Below, in pieces: positions 46,170 to 55,074 of a DNA stretch of 64,000 bases. The notes beneath the pieces were generated by a model. The model was not told where the DNA came from, did not search any database, and worked only from the letters and a program-made list of their open reading frames with translations. A program made the position numbers and the translations under genes. Numbering within the stretch: the stretch's first letter is position 1; each line of letters begins with the position of its first letter. Source of the stretch: Hyphomicrobium sp. CS1BSMeth3 (lineage in GTDB: Bacteria > Pseudomonadota > Alphaproteobacteria > Rhizobiales > Hyphomicrobiaceae); NCBI RefSeq assembly GCF_900117415.1, contig NZ_FPEI01000006.1, positions 1-64,000 on the forward strand, in the 5' to 3' direction.

Positions 46170-47606
46170 TTATCTGAAATCAGCCATCCAATCACGGGAT
46201 CGGATCTGGCTCTCCATGCGCCATCTGAAAATCTCGTCCTGCAAGGATTGCTTCTCCGAAGCGACGGCGGGCTCAAGCCACAAATTCCTTTCCTCGTGCG
46301 GGTCGTCACGCAGATCGAAGAGCTGGCCTTCCTCGCTCCCGAGGAAGTGCACGAGCTTCCAATCCCTGGACCGGATCATGGTCATGAACTTGATCTTTTC
46401 GAGCACATTGTCAGGCCCCAGCTCGGTGAATACGTAAGGCCGTCCATCCGCTTTCTCGCCGCTAAAGTACTTGTGCAGACTCTCGGCCTCCATATACGCC
46501 GGCACCTCTACGCCCGCCCACTCCAATATGGTTGGCCCGATATCCATGTGCTGCACGAGCTGATCGACCCGCGCGGCGGCAGGAATGCGCCCTGGCCCCC
46601 ATACCACGAGCGGCACGCGAACGACCTGCTCATACATCGTCCACTTCTGACTCTGCCCGTGATCGCCGAGCGTGTCGCCATGGTCGGAAGTGAACATGAC
46701 GATGCTGTTCTCGAGCAGCCCTTTGGCCTCCAGCGCCGCCAGGATGTCGCCGACCTTCTTGTCGATCATGGTGACATTGGCGAGGTAGTAGGCGCGCTGG
46801 CGCTTGCGTGATTCAAGGCTTGGCTCCAGCGAATAGGCGATGGCGTCGGCCTCGAGCTCCACGCTGCGTCGGCGGAGGGCGTCGAAGGCCGCTGGCTGGC
46901 TCTCCGTGTCTGCATCGTTCACCGCGCGCACCGGGATGTCGCGACCCTCGTATTGCTCGATTGCGGAGCGGGTCGGATCGTACGGCGGGTGTGGTCCAGG
47001 AAAGCCGATCTGCAGGAAGATCGGCTCATCGGTCGGCGCGTACTTCTTGATCCACCACGCGGCCAGATCGCCGGTGAAATTGTCGGAGTGAAGATCGTCC
47101 GGCAGTGCCCACTCGAATGCGCCGAGGCGCTCCTTGTAGTCCGGGAGCTTGCGGTAGTCCATTCTCAAAGGGCGCTCGAGGCGATGCGTCGCGAGCGCTT
47201 TGTCCCATTCGTCGATGAACTCGCTGCCGGTGAACTTCCTGATGCGCTCCTTGTTCTCGACGATGAGGCGCTGATGGAAGCCGCACTGCGCATCCATCGG
47301 CCAAGTGTGCATCTTGCCGACATTCACGCATCGATATCCGCTCGCAGCGAGGCGCTCGACCCAGGAGCGTCGCCAGCCGTCGAGATTGCAGATCACGCCG
47401 TTCGTGTGTGGATAAAGCCCGCTAAAGAGGCTCGCGCGTGCCGGCACGCACGACGCAGCCGATATGTAGCAGGAATCGAACGACGTGCCTTCGCGAACCA
47501 ATCGATCCAGCGTTGGCGTGATGGCATGTGGGAAGCCGAGCGCAGCGATCGTATCGTACCGCTGCTGGTCGGTGATGATCAGGACAATGTTCGGTCGACG
47601 GGTCAT
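46170..47606 (-). CDS. Sulfatase-family hydrolase (formylglycine type)
   Basis: A 478-residue alkaline-phosphatase-superfamily enzyme. Metal-binding RPNIVLIITDQQR at the N-terminus, the catalytic CVPAR (CxPxR form, Cys to be oxidised to formylglycine) in SAASCVPARASLFSGLYPH, and late MFTSDHGDTLGDHGQ are present. No signal peptide, so the enzyme is probably cytoplasmic. Substrates may be a sulfate or phosphonate monoester; the neighbouring sugar genes favour a sulfated or sulfonated sugar derivative. A formylglycine-generating enzyme is not encoded here. It lies 70 bases after the SDR gene. Confidence 0.88.
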   Translation of the reverse strand: MTRRPNIVLIITDQQRYDTIAALGFPHAITPTLDRLVREGTSFDSCYISAASCVPARASLFSGLYPHTNGVICNLDGWRRSWVERLAASGYRCVNVGKMHTWPMDAQCGFHQRLIVENKERIRKFTGSEFIDEWDKALATHRLERPLRMDYRKLPDYKERLGAFEWALPDDLHSDNFTGDLAAWWIKKYAPTDEPIFLQIGFPGPHPPYDPTRSAIEQYEGRDIPVRAVNDADTESQPAAFDALRRRSVELEADAIAYSLEPSLESRKRQRAYYLANVTMIDKKVGDILAALEAKGLLENSIVMFTSDHGDTLGDHGQSQKWTMYEQVVRVPLVVWGPGRIPAAARVDQLVQHMDIGPTILEWAGVEVPAYMEAESLHKYFSGEKADGRPYVFTELGPDNVLEKIKFMTMIRSRDWKLVHFLGSEEGQLFDLRDDPHEERNLWLEPAVASEKQSLQDEIFRWRMESQIRSRDWMADFR

Positions 47607-47676
47607 ATGAGGTCAACTTCTATAGCGAGGCGTGGCTGGAGCGCGGGTGGCTAGAGGCACGAGAAGCGTTGCGCGG

Positions 47677-48423
47677 CTATCCGGCGAGGAAGCCGCCATC
47701 GATCGCGACGATTGAGCCCGTGGCATACTGCGAGGCCGGCATGCACAGGAAGGCGGCAGCTCCCGCGACCTCGTCCGGTTTTCCCCAACGCTTGAGCGCG
47801 GTTCGGTCGGCAATTCGCAAGCGATGTGCCTCGTCCTTGCGCCCGGCCTCGTTGATGGGCGTCTCGATATAGCCTGGCGCCACTGCGTTGACCCGAATGC
47901 CCTCGGGGGCCCAGGCCATTGCTAGAGCCTTCGTCAGCATCACGACGCCGCCTTTGCTGGCGCAGTAGGCCGGAATGCGGGGGAGTGCCAGATAGGCATT
48001 CATCGATGCGATGTTCACAACGCAGCCCTTGCTCGCGGCGAGCTGAGTGTGGAAGGCCATGCACGTACGGAAGGTGCCCGTCAGGTTCACGTCGAGGACT
48101 TTCTGGAAGGTCGCGATCTCGTACTCCTGGTCCCGAGCGAGTATCCCGGCGCAATTGATCAATGCGTCGGTTCGATCGTGCTGTCGGGCGAACGCCGCGA
48201 CGCCCTCGTCGCTGCATACGCCGAGCTCCGTCAGGCGCAGCTTCGGATCAGGCTTGAGTGTCGTTTGCTCGAGTGCCCGCGCGTCGGCGCCGGTTGCGGA
48301 AACCGTTGCCCCGAGCTCTAGAAACAAGTTGCAGATTGCGGAACCAATTCCTCCCGAGCCGCCGATCACCACGGCGTGGAAGTTGGTCGGAAGCGAGAAG
48401 GCCGTCATGGCGTGGGTTTCCAT
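47677..48423 (-). CDS. Short-chain dehydrogenase/reductase
   Basis: A 248-residue classical SDR. Cofactor motif VIGGSGGIGSAI near residue 18, NCAG in DALINCAGIL, catalytic Ser in NIASMNAY and Tyr-x3-Lys in PAYCASKGG. It likely oxidises a sugar alcohol or sugar of the cluster. Cofactor preference is uncertain; ATGAD after beta-2 leans to NAD. Between the sugar-binding protein and sulfatase genes on one strand. Confidence 0.92.
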   Translation of the reverse strand: METHAMTAFSLPTNFHAVVIGGSGGIGSAICNLFLELGATVSATGADARALEQTTLKPDPKLRLTELGVCSDEGVAAFARQHDRTDALINCAGILARDQEYEIATFQKVLDVNLTGTFRTCMAFHTQLAASKGCVVNIASMNAYLALPRIPAYCASKGGVVMLTKALAMAWAPEGIRVNAVAPGYIETPINEAGRKDEAHRLRIADRTALKRWGKPDEVAGAAAFLCMPASQYATGSIVAIDGGFLAG

Positions 48424-48489
48424 GTTTCTGAAGATGCCGACGGCAGCCGCCCGACGGACGTCGGGGCGGTCGCCGTCGAGCGGGTCGGT

Positions 48490-49788
48490 TCACTTCTGCG
48501 CAATAAGTTCGTCGAGGCCCTTGTCTGCATCCGCGCAGGCCTGCTCCACCGTCTTCTTCTTCAAGAGCAGGTCGATCACGGCCTGGCCGATGAAGTCGCG
48601 CGACTGAGGATTGGCAACGATCGGATAGCCGACCTCGGAAGTCCCCTTGTCGGCGAGCACGCGGAGCGCAGCCTGCCACTCTTTGCGCACCTCATGCTCG
48701 CTGATCCAGGCCTGATACTCCGTGCTGGTGGCAACCGAAGCGCGAGGCGGTGCGATGCCCTCGAGAGCGAGGGCCTTCTGAGTGGCCGGACTGGTCGCCC
48801 ATTGAACGAAGAGCCAAGCAGCATCAGCGTTCTTGCTGAAGGGCGATACGGCAATGCCCCAGCCGATCGTCGTCGGAACCGAGCCGGCGGAGCCCGCCGG
48901 CAGCGGCATGACGCTCGTATCCTTCAGGCGCGCGGGATCTTCCATGAAGATGGAGAGCTGATTGGACGACTCGAAAGCCATCGCGACGCGGCCTGCGCCA
49001 TAGAATGACGAAATCTGCTGGAACGAGTAGTTGACGACGCCGGGTGGTCCGAAATCGCGCAGGAGCCTGCTGTAGAGCTCGAGCGCCTGCGAAGCGGCTG
49101 GGCTGCACAGGTTGGACTTACCATTTTTGATGTAGGTCCCGCCCATGTTGTGAAGAAAATTGCTGTAGGTGTAGGCCAGAGCCGGTCTGAGCCCGCGCGA
49201 CACGTACGGGGTGATGCTCTGATCGCACTTGGCGATGGCCTCCGCCGCGGTGGCGAGATCGTCGAGACGCTTCGGCGCCTCGATTTTGCATTTGGCGAAA
49301 ATGTCCTTGCGCCAGTAGAGCAGCGGGCCCTCGATGTTCATCGGCAGGCTGGTCACCTTGCCATTGAAGGTACCCGCCTCGAGAAGTGCCTTACTCAAGT
49401 CGTCAGGCTTGTAGTCGGGCGCAACATCTTCCTTGAGACGCTTCGTGAGATCTGCAACCCAGCCGGCGGTCGCAAATTGCTGACCTTCTCGGGAGGGCAG
49501 GGTCATGAACACATCAACCTCATCGCTGCGCGCGTTCATTACGGTGAGGAGGCGCTGGCGGAGCTGAGGCTCCTGATACATATCGGCTTTGAGCGTGATG
49601 CCCGTGAGCTTCTCGAACTCGGCCTTCTTCGCGACGAGCGCAACGCCGAGCGAGTTGTTGTTCACAAAGAAACGGACAGTCGTGCCCTGATTGCGCTTCC
49701 AATTGTAGTCGGAGGCCTGCGCTGGCATCAGCCCAGCAAGCATGGCGATCGTGGATGCGATGGTCGCTTGGCGTAATGTTCTGGTCAT
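48490..49788 (-). CDS. Sugar ABC transporter substrate-binding protein (CUT1, family 1)
   Basis: A 432-residue periplasmic protein with a signal peptide ending PAQASDY. The fold is that of family-1 sugar-binding proteins (EFEKLTGITLKADMYQEPQ, GWGIAVSPFSKNADAAW). A strong ribosome site (GAGGAGGA) precedes the ATG at 49788; the frame is open 65 codons upstream. Divergent from the two permease genes, it supplies the CUT1 importer. The ligand cannot be told from the sequence. Confidence 0.92.
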   Translation of the reverse strand: MTRTLRQATIASTIAMLAGLMPAQASDYNWKRNQGTTVRFFVNNNSLGVALVAKKAEFEKLTGITLKADMYQEPQLRQRLLTVMNARSDEVDVFMTLPSREGQQFATAGWVADLTKRLKEDVAPDYKPDDLSKALLEAGTFNGKVTSLPMNIEGPLLYWRKDIFAKCKIEAPKRLDDLATAAEAIAKCDQSITPYVSRGLRPALAYTYSNFLHNMGGTYIKNGKSNLCSPAASQALELYSRLLRDFGPPGVVNYSFQQISSFYGAGRVAMAFESSNQLSIFMEDPARLKDTSVMPLPAGSAGSVPTTIGWGIAVSPFSKNADAAWLFVQWATSPATQKALALEGIAPPRASVATSTEYQAWISEHEVRKEWQAALRVLADKGTSEVGYPIVANPQSRDFIGQAVIDLLLKKKTVEQACADADKGLDELIAQK

Positions 49789-50267
49789 CGTTTCCTCCTC
49801 ATCGTTTTTCTTCAGACGCGGACGGTGGATGTCGGCGATCTGTGCGACGAGCCTTTCCGGCCCTTGCCGCTCCCGTGACTTTGTCTTTGGCTTCACTCCC
49901 TCCTTCTGCCGAGCGGACCGATCCTGCGGCCATGGCCTCGCCGATCTGCGATATTTGTAACGTTTACATGATCTATAGCTCAATTATTCGCTCAAATAGC
50001 GCTCATCTATTGACGTATGGCAGAGTAATAAGTAAACCGGTTACATCAAAACCGCACACTGTCAAGTGCGACGTAACCCGCCTAGGGAGGCGCCATATGG
50101 ATTCCACCTGTCTCGCAGGAATGCGCGTGCATGGTGCGCTGGGATTGCGCCAGCCAGGCTGGCCAGCACCCACTGAGGCCGCCGCCTAAGCACGGCATTT
50201 TCACAACGCGCATGCTGGCGTGGCCCCTCGTCTGCTGGCTCAGCGGACGCTTTCCCCTGGAGCATTC
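49789..50267. promoter_or_regulatory. Divergent control region of the sugar cluster
   Basis: A 479-base region between the binding-protein and permease genes. Two LacI-like sites are visible, TGTAACGTTTACA (49956-49968) and GTAAACCGGTTAC (50032-50044), 76 bases apart. TTGACG at 50010-50015 could serve as -35 of the permease operon with its -10 overlapping the second site. No gene is apparent. Confidence 0.5.
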
Positions 50268-51185
50268 ATGGCTTCTCTTTCGCGAGCCGCATCCGCGCAA
50301 GTGATCGCCGACGACGCGCCTCGCTTAAATCCGCACTCGTTTCAGCTCGCCGCGCTCTCGGCGCCTGCAGTTCTTTTCACCTTTGCGATGATCGCCTTTC
50401 CCTTCTGCTACGCGATCTGGCTCGGCTTTCATTCCTTCTCCGCGACCGGCCATAGTCGCTTCGTCGGCCTCGACAACTATCGCAAGCTGATCGGCGATAT
50501 AGAGTTCTGGAACGGCCTCTACGTGACGTTCGCTCTCTATTTCCTGGGCCTCGCGCTGCAGATCGCGGGTGGTATCTATCTCGCCATCCTCCTGTTCAAT
50601 GCGAAGCGCTTGTCGGGCTTCATGCGCTCGCTCTTCATTTCGCCGATCCTGCTGCCGTCCGCCGTGGCCGGCATGATGTGGATCATCATTCTCGATCCGA
50701 GCATCGGGCTCGCCAACTATCTGTTGTCACTGGTCGGCCTCCCTCCCTCCGAATGGATCGCATCACCGGTTTGGGTCATTCCGACAATCGCACTGATCGA
50801 CACGTGGCACTGGACGCCGTACGTGGCGCTCATCGTGCTCGGTGGCCTTCAGTCTCTGCCGCAGAACGTTTTCGAAGCGGCGCAGATCGACGGCGCATCG
50901 CCGGCGCGGACCTTCTGGCGCATCACGCTGCCGCTTCTGCTGCCCACGATCGTGACGGCCACGGTGCTGCGTAGCGTCGATCTCCTGCGCTTCTTCGACA
51001 TCATCTACATCATGACGCAGGGCGGCCCGGGCAATGCCTCCAACACGCTCAACGTCTATGGCTTCAAGATCGGATTCGAGTACTTCAACATCGGCTATGC
51101 GAGCGCGCTCATGCTGACCCTGTCGACGATCGTTCTCGGCGTCGTCCTGACGCTCAATCGCCTGCGCAAAGCAGTCGCGTGGTGA
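50268..51185 (+). CDS. CUT1 ABC transporter permease 1 (MalF/UgpA-like)
   Basis: A 305-residue inner-membrane protein with six helices and the EAA loop EAAQIDGASPARTFWRITLPLL. GGAG precedes the ATG at 50268; an in-frame start lies 16 codons earlier. Its end overlaps or abuts the next permease gene, so they form the membrane channel of one importer. Confidence 0.93.
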   Translation: MASLSRAASAQVIADDAPRLNPHSFQLAALSAPAVLFTFAMIAFPFCYAIWLGFHSFSATGHSRFVGLDNYRKLIGDIEFWNGLYVTFALYFLGLALQIAGGIYLAILLFNAKRLSGFMRSLFISPILLPSAVAGMMWIIILDPSIGLANYLLSLVGLPPSEWIASPVWVIPTIALIDTWHWTPYVALIVLGGLQSLPQNVFEAAQIDGASPARTFWRITLPLLLPTIVTATVLRSVDLLRFFDIIYIMTQGGPGNASNTLNVYGFKIGFEYFNIGYASALMLTLSTIVLGVVLTLNRLRKAVAW

Positions 51186-51196
51186 GGACTGGTGCC

Positions 51197-52021
51197 ATGT
51201 CATCAACGCTGAGTGCTGCCTGGGCAAGGCGCCTGAATACGCTGCAGCTGGTGCTCGTGGGTATCTTCCTGCTGGCGCCTGTCGTATGGATGGTGCTGGC
51301 CTCGTTCAAGCAGTCGAGCGACGTGATCGCCTATCCTCCGACGCTCCTGTTCACGCCGACTATCGAGAACTACCGCGCGCTCATAGAGACGACGCCGTTC
51401 CTCAGCTACGCGATCAACAGCATCATCGTGACTGTCGGATCGACGACGCTCGGCATCGTGTTCGGCGTGCCGGCCGCGTTCGTGATCTCCTGGACCCGGG
51501 TATCTTGGCCTGCGGTGCTGACACTGGCGGCGCGCATGGTGCCGGGCGCCCTTTTTCTTCTGCCTTGGTACATCCTTTTCAGGAACCTCGGCATGATTGG
51601 CTCCTATTGGCCGCTCATCCTGAGCCATGCCGTCATCACCATGCCGATCGTCATCTGGATCCTCTTGCCGTACTTCGACGGCATTCCACGAAGCATCTAC
51701 GAGGCCGCGCAGGTGGATGGCTGCAGCGTCACGCGCGTCCTTTGGCGCATCGCATTGCCGCTGGTGGGATCAGGCGTCGCCATCGCGGCCATCCTGGCGT
51801 TCGTGTTCTCGTGGAACTTCTTTCTCTTCGTGCTCGTGCTTTCGACGTCGGACACGAAGACGATGATCGCAGCGTCGTTCAACTTCGTAGGTGAAGGCTC
51901 CACGCGGTGGGGCGTTCTCATGGCCGTCGCGACGCTGATTGCACTGCCGCCTCTCATGTTGGCGATGGTTGTGCAGCGCTGGCTTGTCGCCGGCCTGACC
52001 CTCGGTGCGGTGAAGGGCTAG
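51197..52021 (+). CDS. CUT1 ABC transporter permease 2 (MalG/UgpE-like)
   Basis: A 274-residue inner-membrane protein with six helices and EAA loop EAAQVDGCSVTRVLWRIALP. The partner of the preceding permease. GAGGA in the end of the upstream gene is the ribosome site for the ATG at 51197. The stop is 13 bases ahead of the zinc dehydrogenase gene. Confidence 0.93.
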   Translation: MSSTLSAAWARRLNTLQLVLVGIFLLAPVVWMVLASFKQSSDVIAYPPTLLFTPTIENYRALIETTPFLSYAINSIIVTVGSTTLGIVFGVPAAFVISWTRVSWPAVLTLAARMVPGALFLLPWYILFRNLGMIGSYWPLILSHAVITMPIVIWILLPYFDGIPRSIYEAAQVDGCSVTRVLWRIALPLVGSGVAIAAILAFVFSWNFFLFVLVLSTSDTKTMIAASFNFVGEGSTRWGVLMAVATLIALPPLMLAMVVQRWLVAGLTLGAVKG

Positions 52022-52034
52022 GGAGAGGACAGCC

Positions 52035-53039
52035 ATGCCTGATGCCAAGCTCCACAATGCGCAGATGCTCGCGGCAGTCTTTCATGGTGCCGAGCGCATC
52101 ACAATCGAGCGCGCGCCGATACCAGAGGTGGCTCGCGGAGAGGTCCTCCTGCGCATCGTGCGTACGGCGCTCTGCGGCTCGGATTTCAAGCTCTGGCACA
52201 AGGGGGCCGAGTTCACGGCGGGCCACGAGATCTTCGGCGTCGTCGAGATGCCGGATCATCCCATGCATGGCCGACGCTGCGTCGTCTACATACCCACGCA
52301 TTGCGGCCAGTGCTCCGCCTGTCGAGCAGGGGCGACGCAGAGCTGCCTTGAGGTATCGTCGCTGATCGGCTGGAACCGACCCGGCGGCTACGCGGAGTTT
52401 GTACCCGTCCCCGAGAACTGCTTGTTGCCGGTGCCGGACGACATCGAGGATAGCCTCGCGCCCCTGTTGCTCGACACGATTGGGACGTCAGCGCACGCCG
52501 TGCGTTTCGTTCGGCCTCTCGTTCCACCGCAATCCGGTGCGCCCGTCCTGGTGACCGGGGCCGGACCGGTCGGACTGGGCGTCGTGCTCGCGCTCAGAAG
52601 CATGGGCTACGCTGACATCAACGTCTCGGATCCCAATGCCGAGCGGATTGCCATCGCGCGTGCCTTCGGCGCCAAGGCTCATCCCACGGGCGACACGAGC
52701 CGGCGCTTCAAACTCGTCGTCGAATGCTCGGGTGCACATGCGGCTCGCAATCTGGGCATCGAGGTGGTGCTGCCGCACGGCGCGTTGGTTCTTGTCGGAG
52801 AGAATGCGGCGCCCTGGATGATCGAAGAAGGCAGGGTATTTCGGCGGAAGGACTTCTACATGATCCGAACGTTCTATTTTCCCGTCGGCGACTTCGAGGA
52901 GAACGTCGAGCTTCTGCGCCGCCACAAGGACGAGTACCGCCGGCTGGTCGATCTCGAGTTCGATCTCGCAAGCCTGCCCGAGAATTTTGCCCGCTTCGCG
53001 TCGGGCAAGCTGATCAAGCCGGTACTGGCATTCGAGTGA
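52035..53039 (+). CDS. Zinc-dependent alcohol dehydrogenase (MDR)
   Basis: A 334-residue medium-chain dehydrogenase of the polyol/threonine DH type. Catalytic zinc ligands Cys in TALCGSDF, His-Glu in TAGHEIFG. The structural zinc lobe CGQCSACRAGATQSC is present. Rossmann motif is VTGAGPVGLGVVLAL. It stands inside a sugar-transport and kinase operon, so it probably oxidises a polyol or reduces a three-carbon product of the aldolase. Gap of 4 bases to the ATPase gene. Confidence 0.92.
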   Translation: MPDAKLHNAQMLAAVFHGAERITIERAPIPEVARGEVLLRIVRTALCGSDFKLWHKGAEFTAGHEIFGVVEMPDHPMHGRRCVVYIPTHCGQCSACRAGATQSCLEVSSLIGWNRPGGYAEFVPVPENCLLPVPDDIEDSLAPLLLDTIGTSAHAVRFVRPLVPPQSGAPVLVTGAGPVGLGVVLALRSMGYADINVSDPNAERIAIARAFGAKAHPTGDTSRRFKLVVECSGAHAARNLGIEVVLPHGALVLVGENAAPWMIEEGRVFRRKDFYMIRTFYFPVGDFEENVELLRRHKDEYRRLVDLEFDLASLPENFARFASGKLIKPVLAFE

Positions 53040-53043
53040 CAGC

Positions 53044-54117
53044 ATGGCATCCATCAGGCTTCGCAATATCGTCAAGACCTTCGGCGGCCCGAACGTCATC
53101 TCCAATCTGAGCCTCGATATCGACGACCGCGAGTTCGTCGTGTTCGTCGGCCCTTCCGGTTGCGGCAAGTCGACACTGCTGCGCATTATCGCCGGTTTGG
53201 AGCCCGTCACGGAAGGCGACGTCTTTATCGGCGAGCAGCGCGTCAACACTCTTCCCGCTGCGCGCCGCAACATCGCGATGGTGTTCCAGGACTACGCGCT
53301 CTATCCGCACATGACCGTCTACGGCAACATGGCGTTCGCGCTCGAGTTGCGCGGCTTGAGCAAAGCCGAAATCGATACCCGCGTGCGCCGCGCTGCGACC
53401 ATGCTGGACATCGAGCCTTATCTGGATCGCAGGCCCAAGGCGCTTTCTGGCGGCCAGAGACAGCGCGTCGCGATGGGGCGTGCCATCGTACGCGATCCGC
53501 AGGCTTTTCTGTTCGATGAGCCGCTGTCGAACCTTGATGCGAGGCTGCGGGGGCAGGTGCGTGCGGAGATCAAAGCGCTCTCGCAGCAGCTCAAGACCAC
53601 GATGATCTTCGTGACGCACGATCAGGTCGAGGCCATGACGATGGCGGATCGGATTGTCGTTCTGCACGCCGGCGTGATTCAGCAATACGACACGCCGGAG
53701 CAAGTATACGAGAAGCCGGCCAATCAATTCGTTGCTGGCTTCATTGGCTCGCCCACTATGAATTTTCTTCCGGTTAGGCTGCAAGGAGACAGTGTCGTCC
53801 TCGCCGGTGATGGGCGTGCTCTGTCGCTGGGCGATGAGCATCGCGGTCGCCTACGGAGTGCGGGCGGCGAAGCAACGCTCGGTGTTCGCCCCGAGCATCT
53901 GGTGCTGTGCAATCCCGGTGATGGCATTGCCGCGAGCATTAAGCTCGTCGAACCGCTGGGATCCGACACGATGGTGCATTTCGATCTTGCTGGAACAGCC
54001 GCGATCGCGCGCGTCGATCCGGCTACCAAACCCAAGGTCGGCGAGACGATCGCGCTCCGCATGGCGCCGTCGAGAGTTCATATGTTCGACGTCAAGAGCG
54101 GGCAGGTGCTCGCGTGA
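53044..54117 (+). CDS. CUT1 ABC transporter ATP-binding protein (MalK/UgpC-like)
   Basis: A 357-residue ATPase with Walker A GPSGCGKST, Q-loop VFQDYALYPH, signature LSGGQRQR, Walker B FLFDEPLSNLDA, H-loop VTHDQVE and a C-terminal TOBE/regulatory domain. It energises the two permeases encoded upstream. The stop overlaps the kinase start (GTGA). Confidence 0.94.
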   Translation: MASIRLRNIVKTFGGPNVISNLSLDIDDREFVVFVGPSGCGKSTLLRIIAGLEPVTEGDVFIGEQRVNTLPAARRNIAMVFQDYALYPHMTVYGNMAFALELRGLSKAEIDTRVRRAATMLDIEPYLDRRPKALSGGQRQRVAMGRAIVRDPQAFLFDEPLSNLDARLRGQVRAEIKALSQQLKTTMIFVTHDQVEAMTMADRIVVLHAGVIQQYDTPEQVYEKPANQFVAGFIGSPTMNFLPVRLQGDSVVLAGDGRALSLGDEHRGRLRSAGGEATLGVRPEHLVLCNPGDGIAASIKLVEPLGSDTMVHFDLAGTAAIARVDPATKPKVGETIALRMAPSRVHMFDVKSGQVLA

Positions 54118-55070
54118 ACGAGGAAACGCCGTCGGGCGGCCACGCCGCTTCCATTCGCGACCACATGCTGGCCCGCGTGGAGACAACACGCGTGATCTGC
54201 CTTGGCTTGTCCGCGCTCGATCACATTTGGCGGGTCGATGAGCTGTTTGTCGGGGGGAGCGAGAAAATCAAGAGCTCCGAGCACCACAGCATTGGTGGCG
54301 GTATGGCGGCCAACGGTGCGGTTGCGGTTGCTCGGCTCGGGGGAATTGCGGAATTCTGGGGGCGCGGCGGGCAGGACGCTGCCGGCGAGGAAATGCGCGG
54401 CGCGATGGCGGAGCAGGGTGTCTGCGTTGAGCACTTTCGTCTTTTTCCGGGCGGGCGCTCCTCCATATCGGCCTTGATCGTCGATCGGGCTGGCGAGCGT
54501 CAGATCGTGAACTTCCGCGGCTCTTATCCGGAAGACGCGACCTGGCTTCCGCTCGAAGCCGTGGCGACGGCGGCGTGCGTGCTTGCGGACCCGCGCTGGG
54601 TTTCAGGAGCGCGTGCGCTGTTCATCGCGGCGCGAAAGCACAATGTACCGACGGTGCTGGATGCCGATATGGCTGAGCCGGACGTCTTCGAGGCGCTCCT
54701 GCCGCTCACAGACCACGCGATCTTTTCGGAGCCCGTGCTGGCTCGGTTCACAAAGCGGGATGCGGAGTCCGCGCTCGAGGTTGTGGCCGCCTACGGCTGC
54801 CGGGTCGCCGGCGTCACGCGGGGGGCGCGCGGCGTGACGTGGCGCACCGAAGGCGCGACCCACCAACGTTTGGCTGCTCGCATCGAGGCCGTGGATACGT
54901 CCGGGGCCGGCGACGTCTTCCACGGAGCCTATGCGCTCGCCGTCGGTGCAGGTCTCGCCGTCCCCGACTGCATGTCCTTTGCCAGCGCAGCCGCTGCGCT
55001 GAAGTGCACGCGCCTCGGCGGCCGCGCCGGCATACCAACTCTTCGGGAATGTCTCGATTTCGAAGGATGA
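54114..55070 (+). CDS. PfkB-family sugar kinase, YihV (sulfofructose kinase)-like
   Basis: A 318-residue ribokinase-fold enzyme. Signature 1 is HSIGGGMAANGAVAVARLGG; signature 2 is DTSGAGDVFHGAYAL with the catalytic base Asp267. From memory, long stretches match E. coli sulfofructose kinase YihV, in particular VLADPRW (Arg161), DHAIFSEPVLARFT and ALKCTRLGGRAGIP. GTG start at 54114 is coupled to the ATPase stop; an internal ATG at 54165 would match the family start better. Probably phosphorylates the C1 hydroxyl of a ketose-like sugar for the aldolase encoded 5 bases downstream. True SF specificity is untested. Confidence 0.85.
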   Translation: MNEETPSGGHAASIRDHMLARVETTRVICLGLSALDHIWRVDELFVGGSEKIKSSEHHSIGGGMAANGAVAVARLGGIAEFWGRGGQDAAGEEMRGAMAEQGVCVEHFRLFPGGRSSISALIVDRAGERQIVNFRGSYPEDATWLPLEAVATAACVLADPRWVSGARALFIAARKHNVPTVLDADMAEPDVFEALLPLTDHAIFSEPVLARFTKRDAESALEVVAAYGCRVAGVTRGARGVTWRTEGATHQRLAARIEAVDTSGAGDVFHGAYALAVGAGLAVPDCMSFASAAAALKCTRLGGRAGIPTLRECLDFEG

Positions 55071-55074
55071 GAAC

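Noticed and set aside
46170-47606. Phosphonate monoester hydrolase instead of sulfatase
   Set aside because: The CVPAR site fits both; the distance from the phosphonate operon and the sugar context favour sulfatase, but the choice is not firm.
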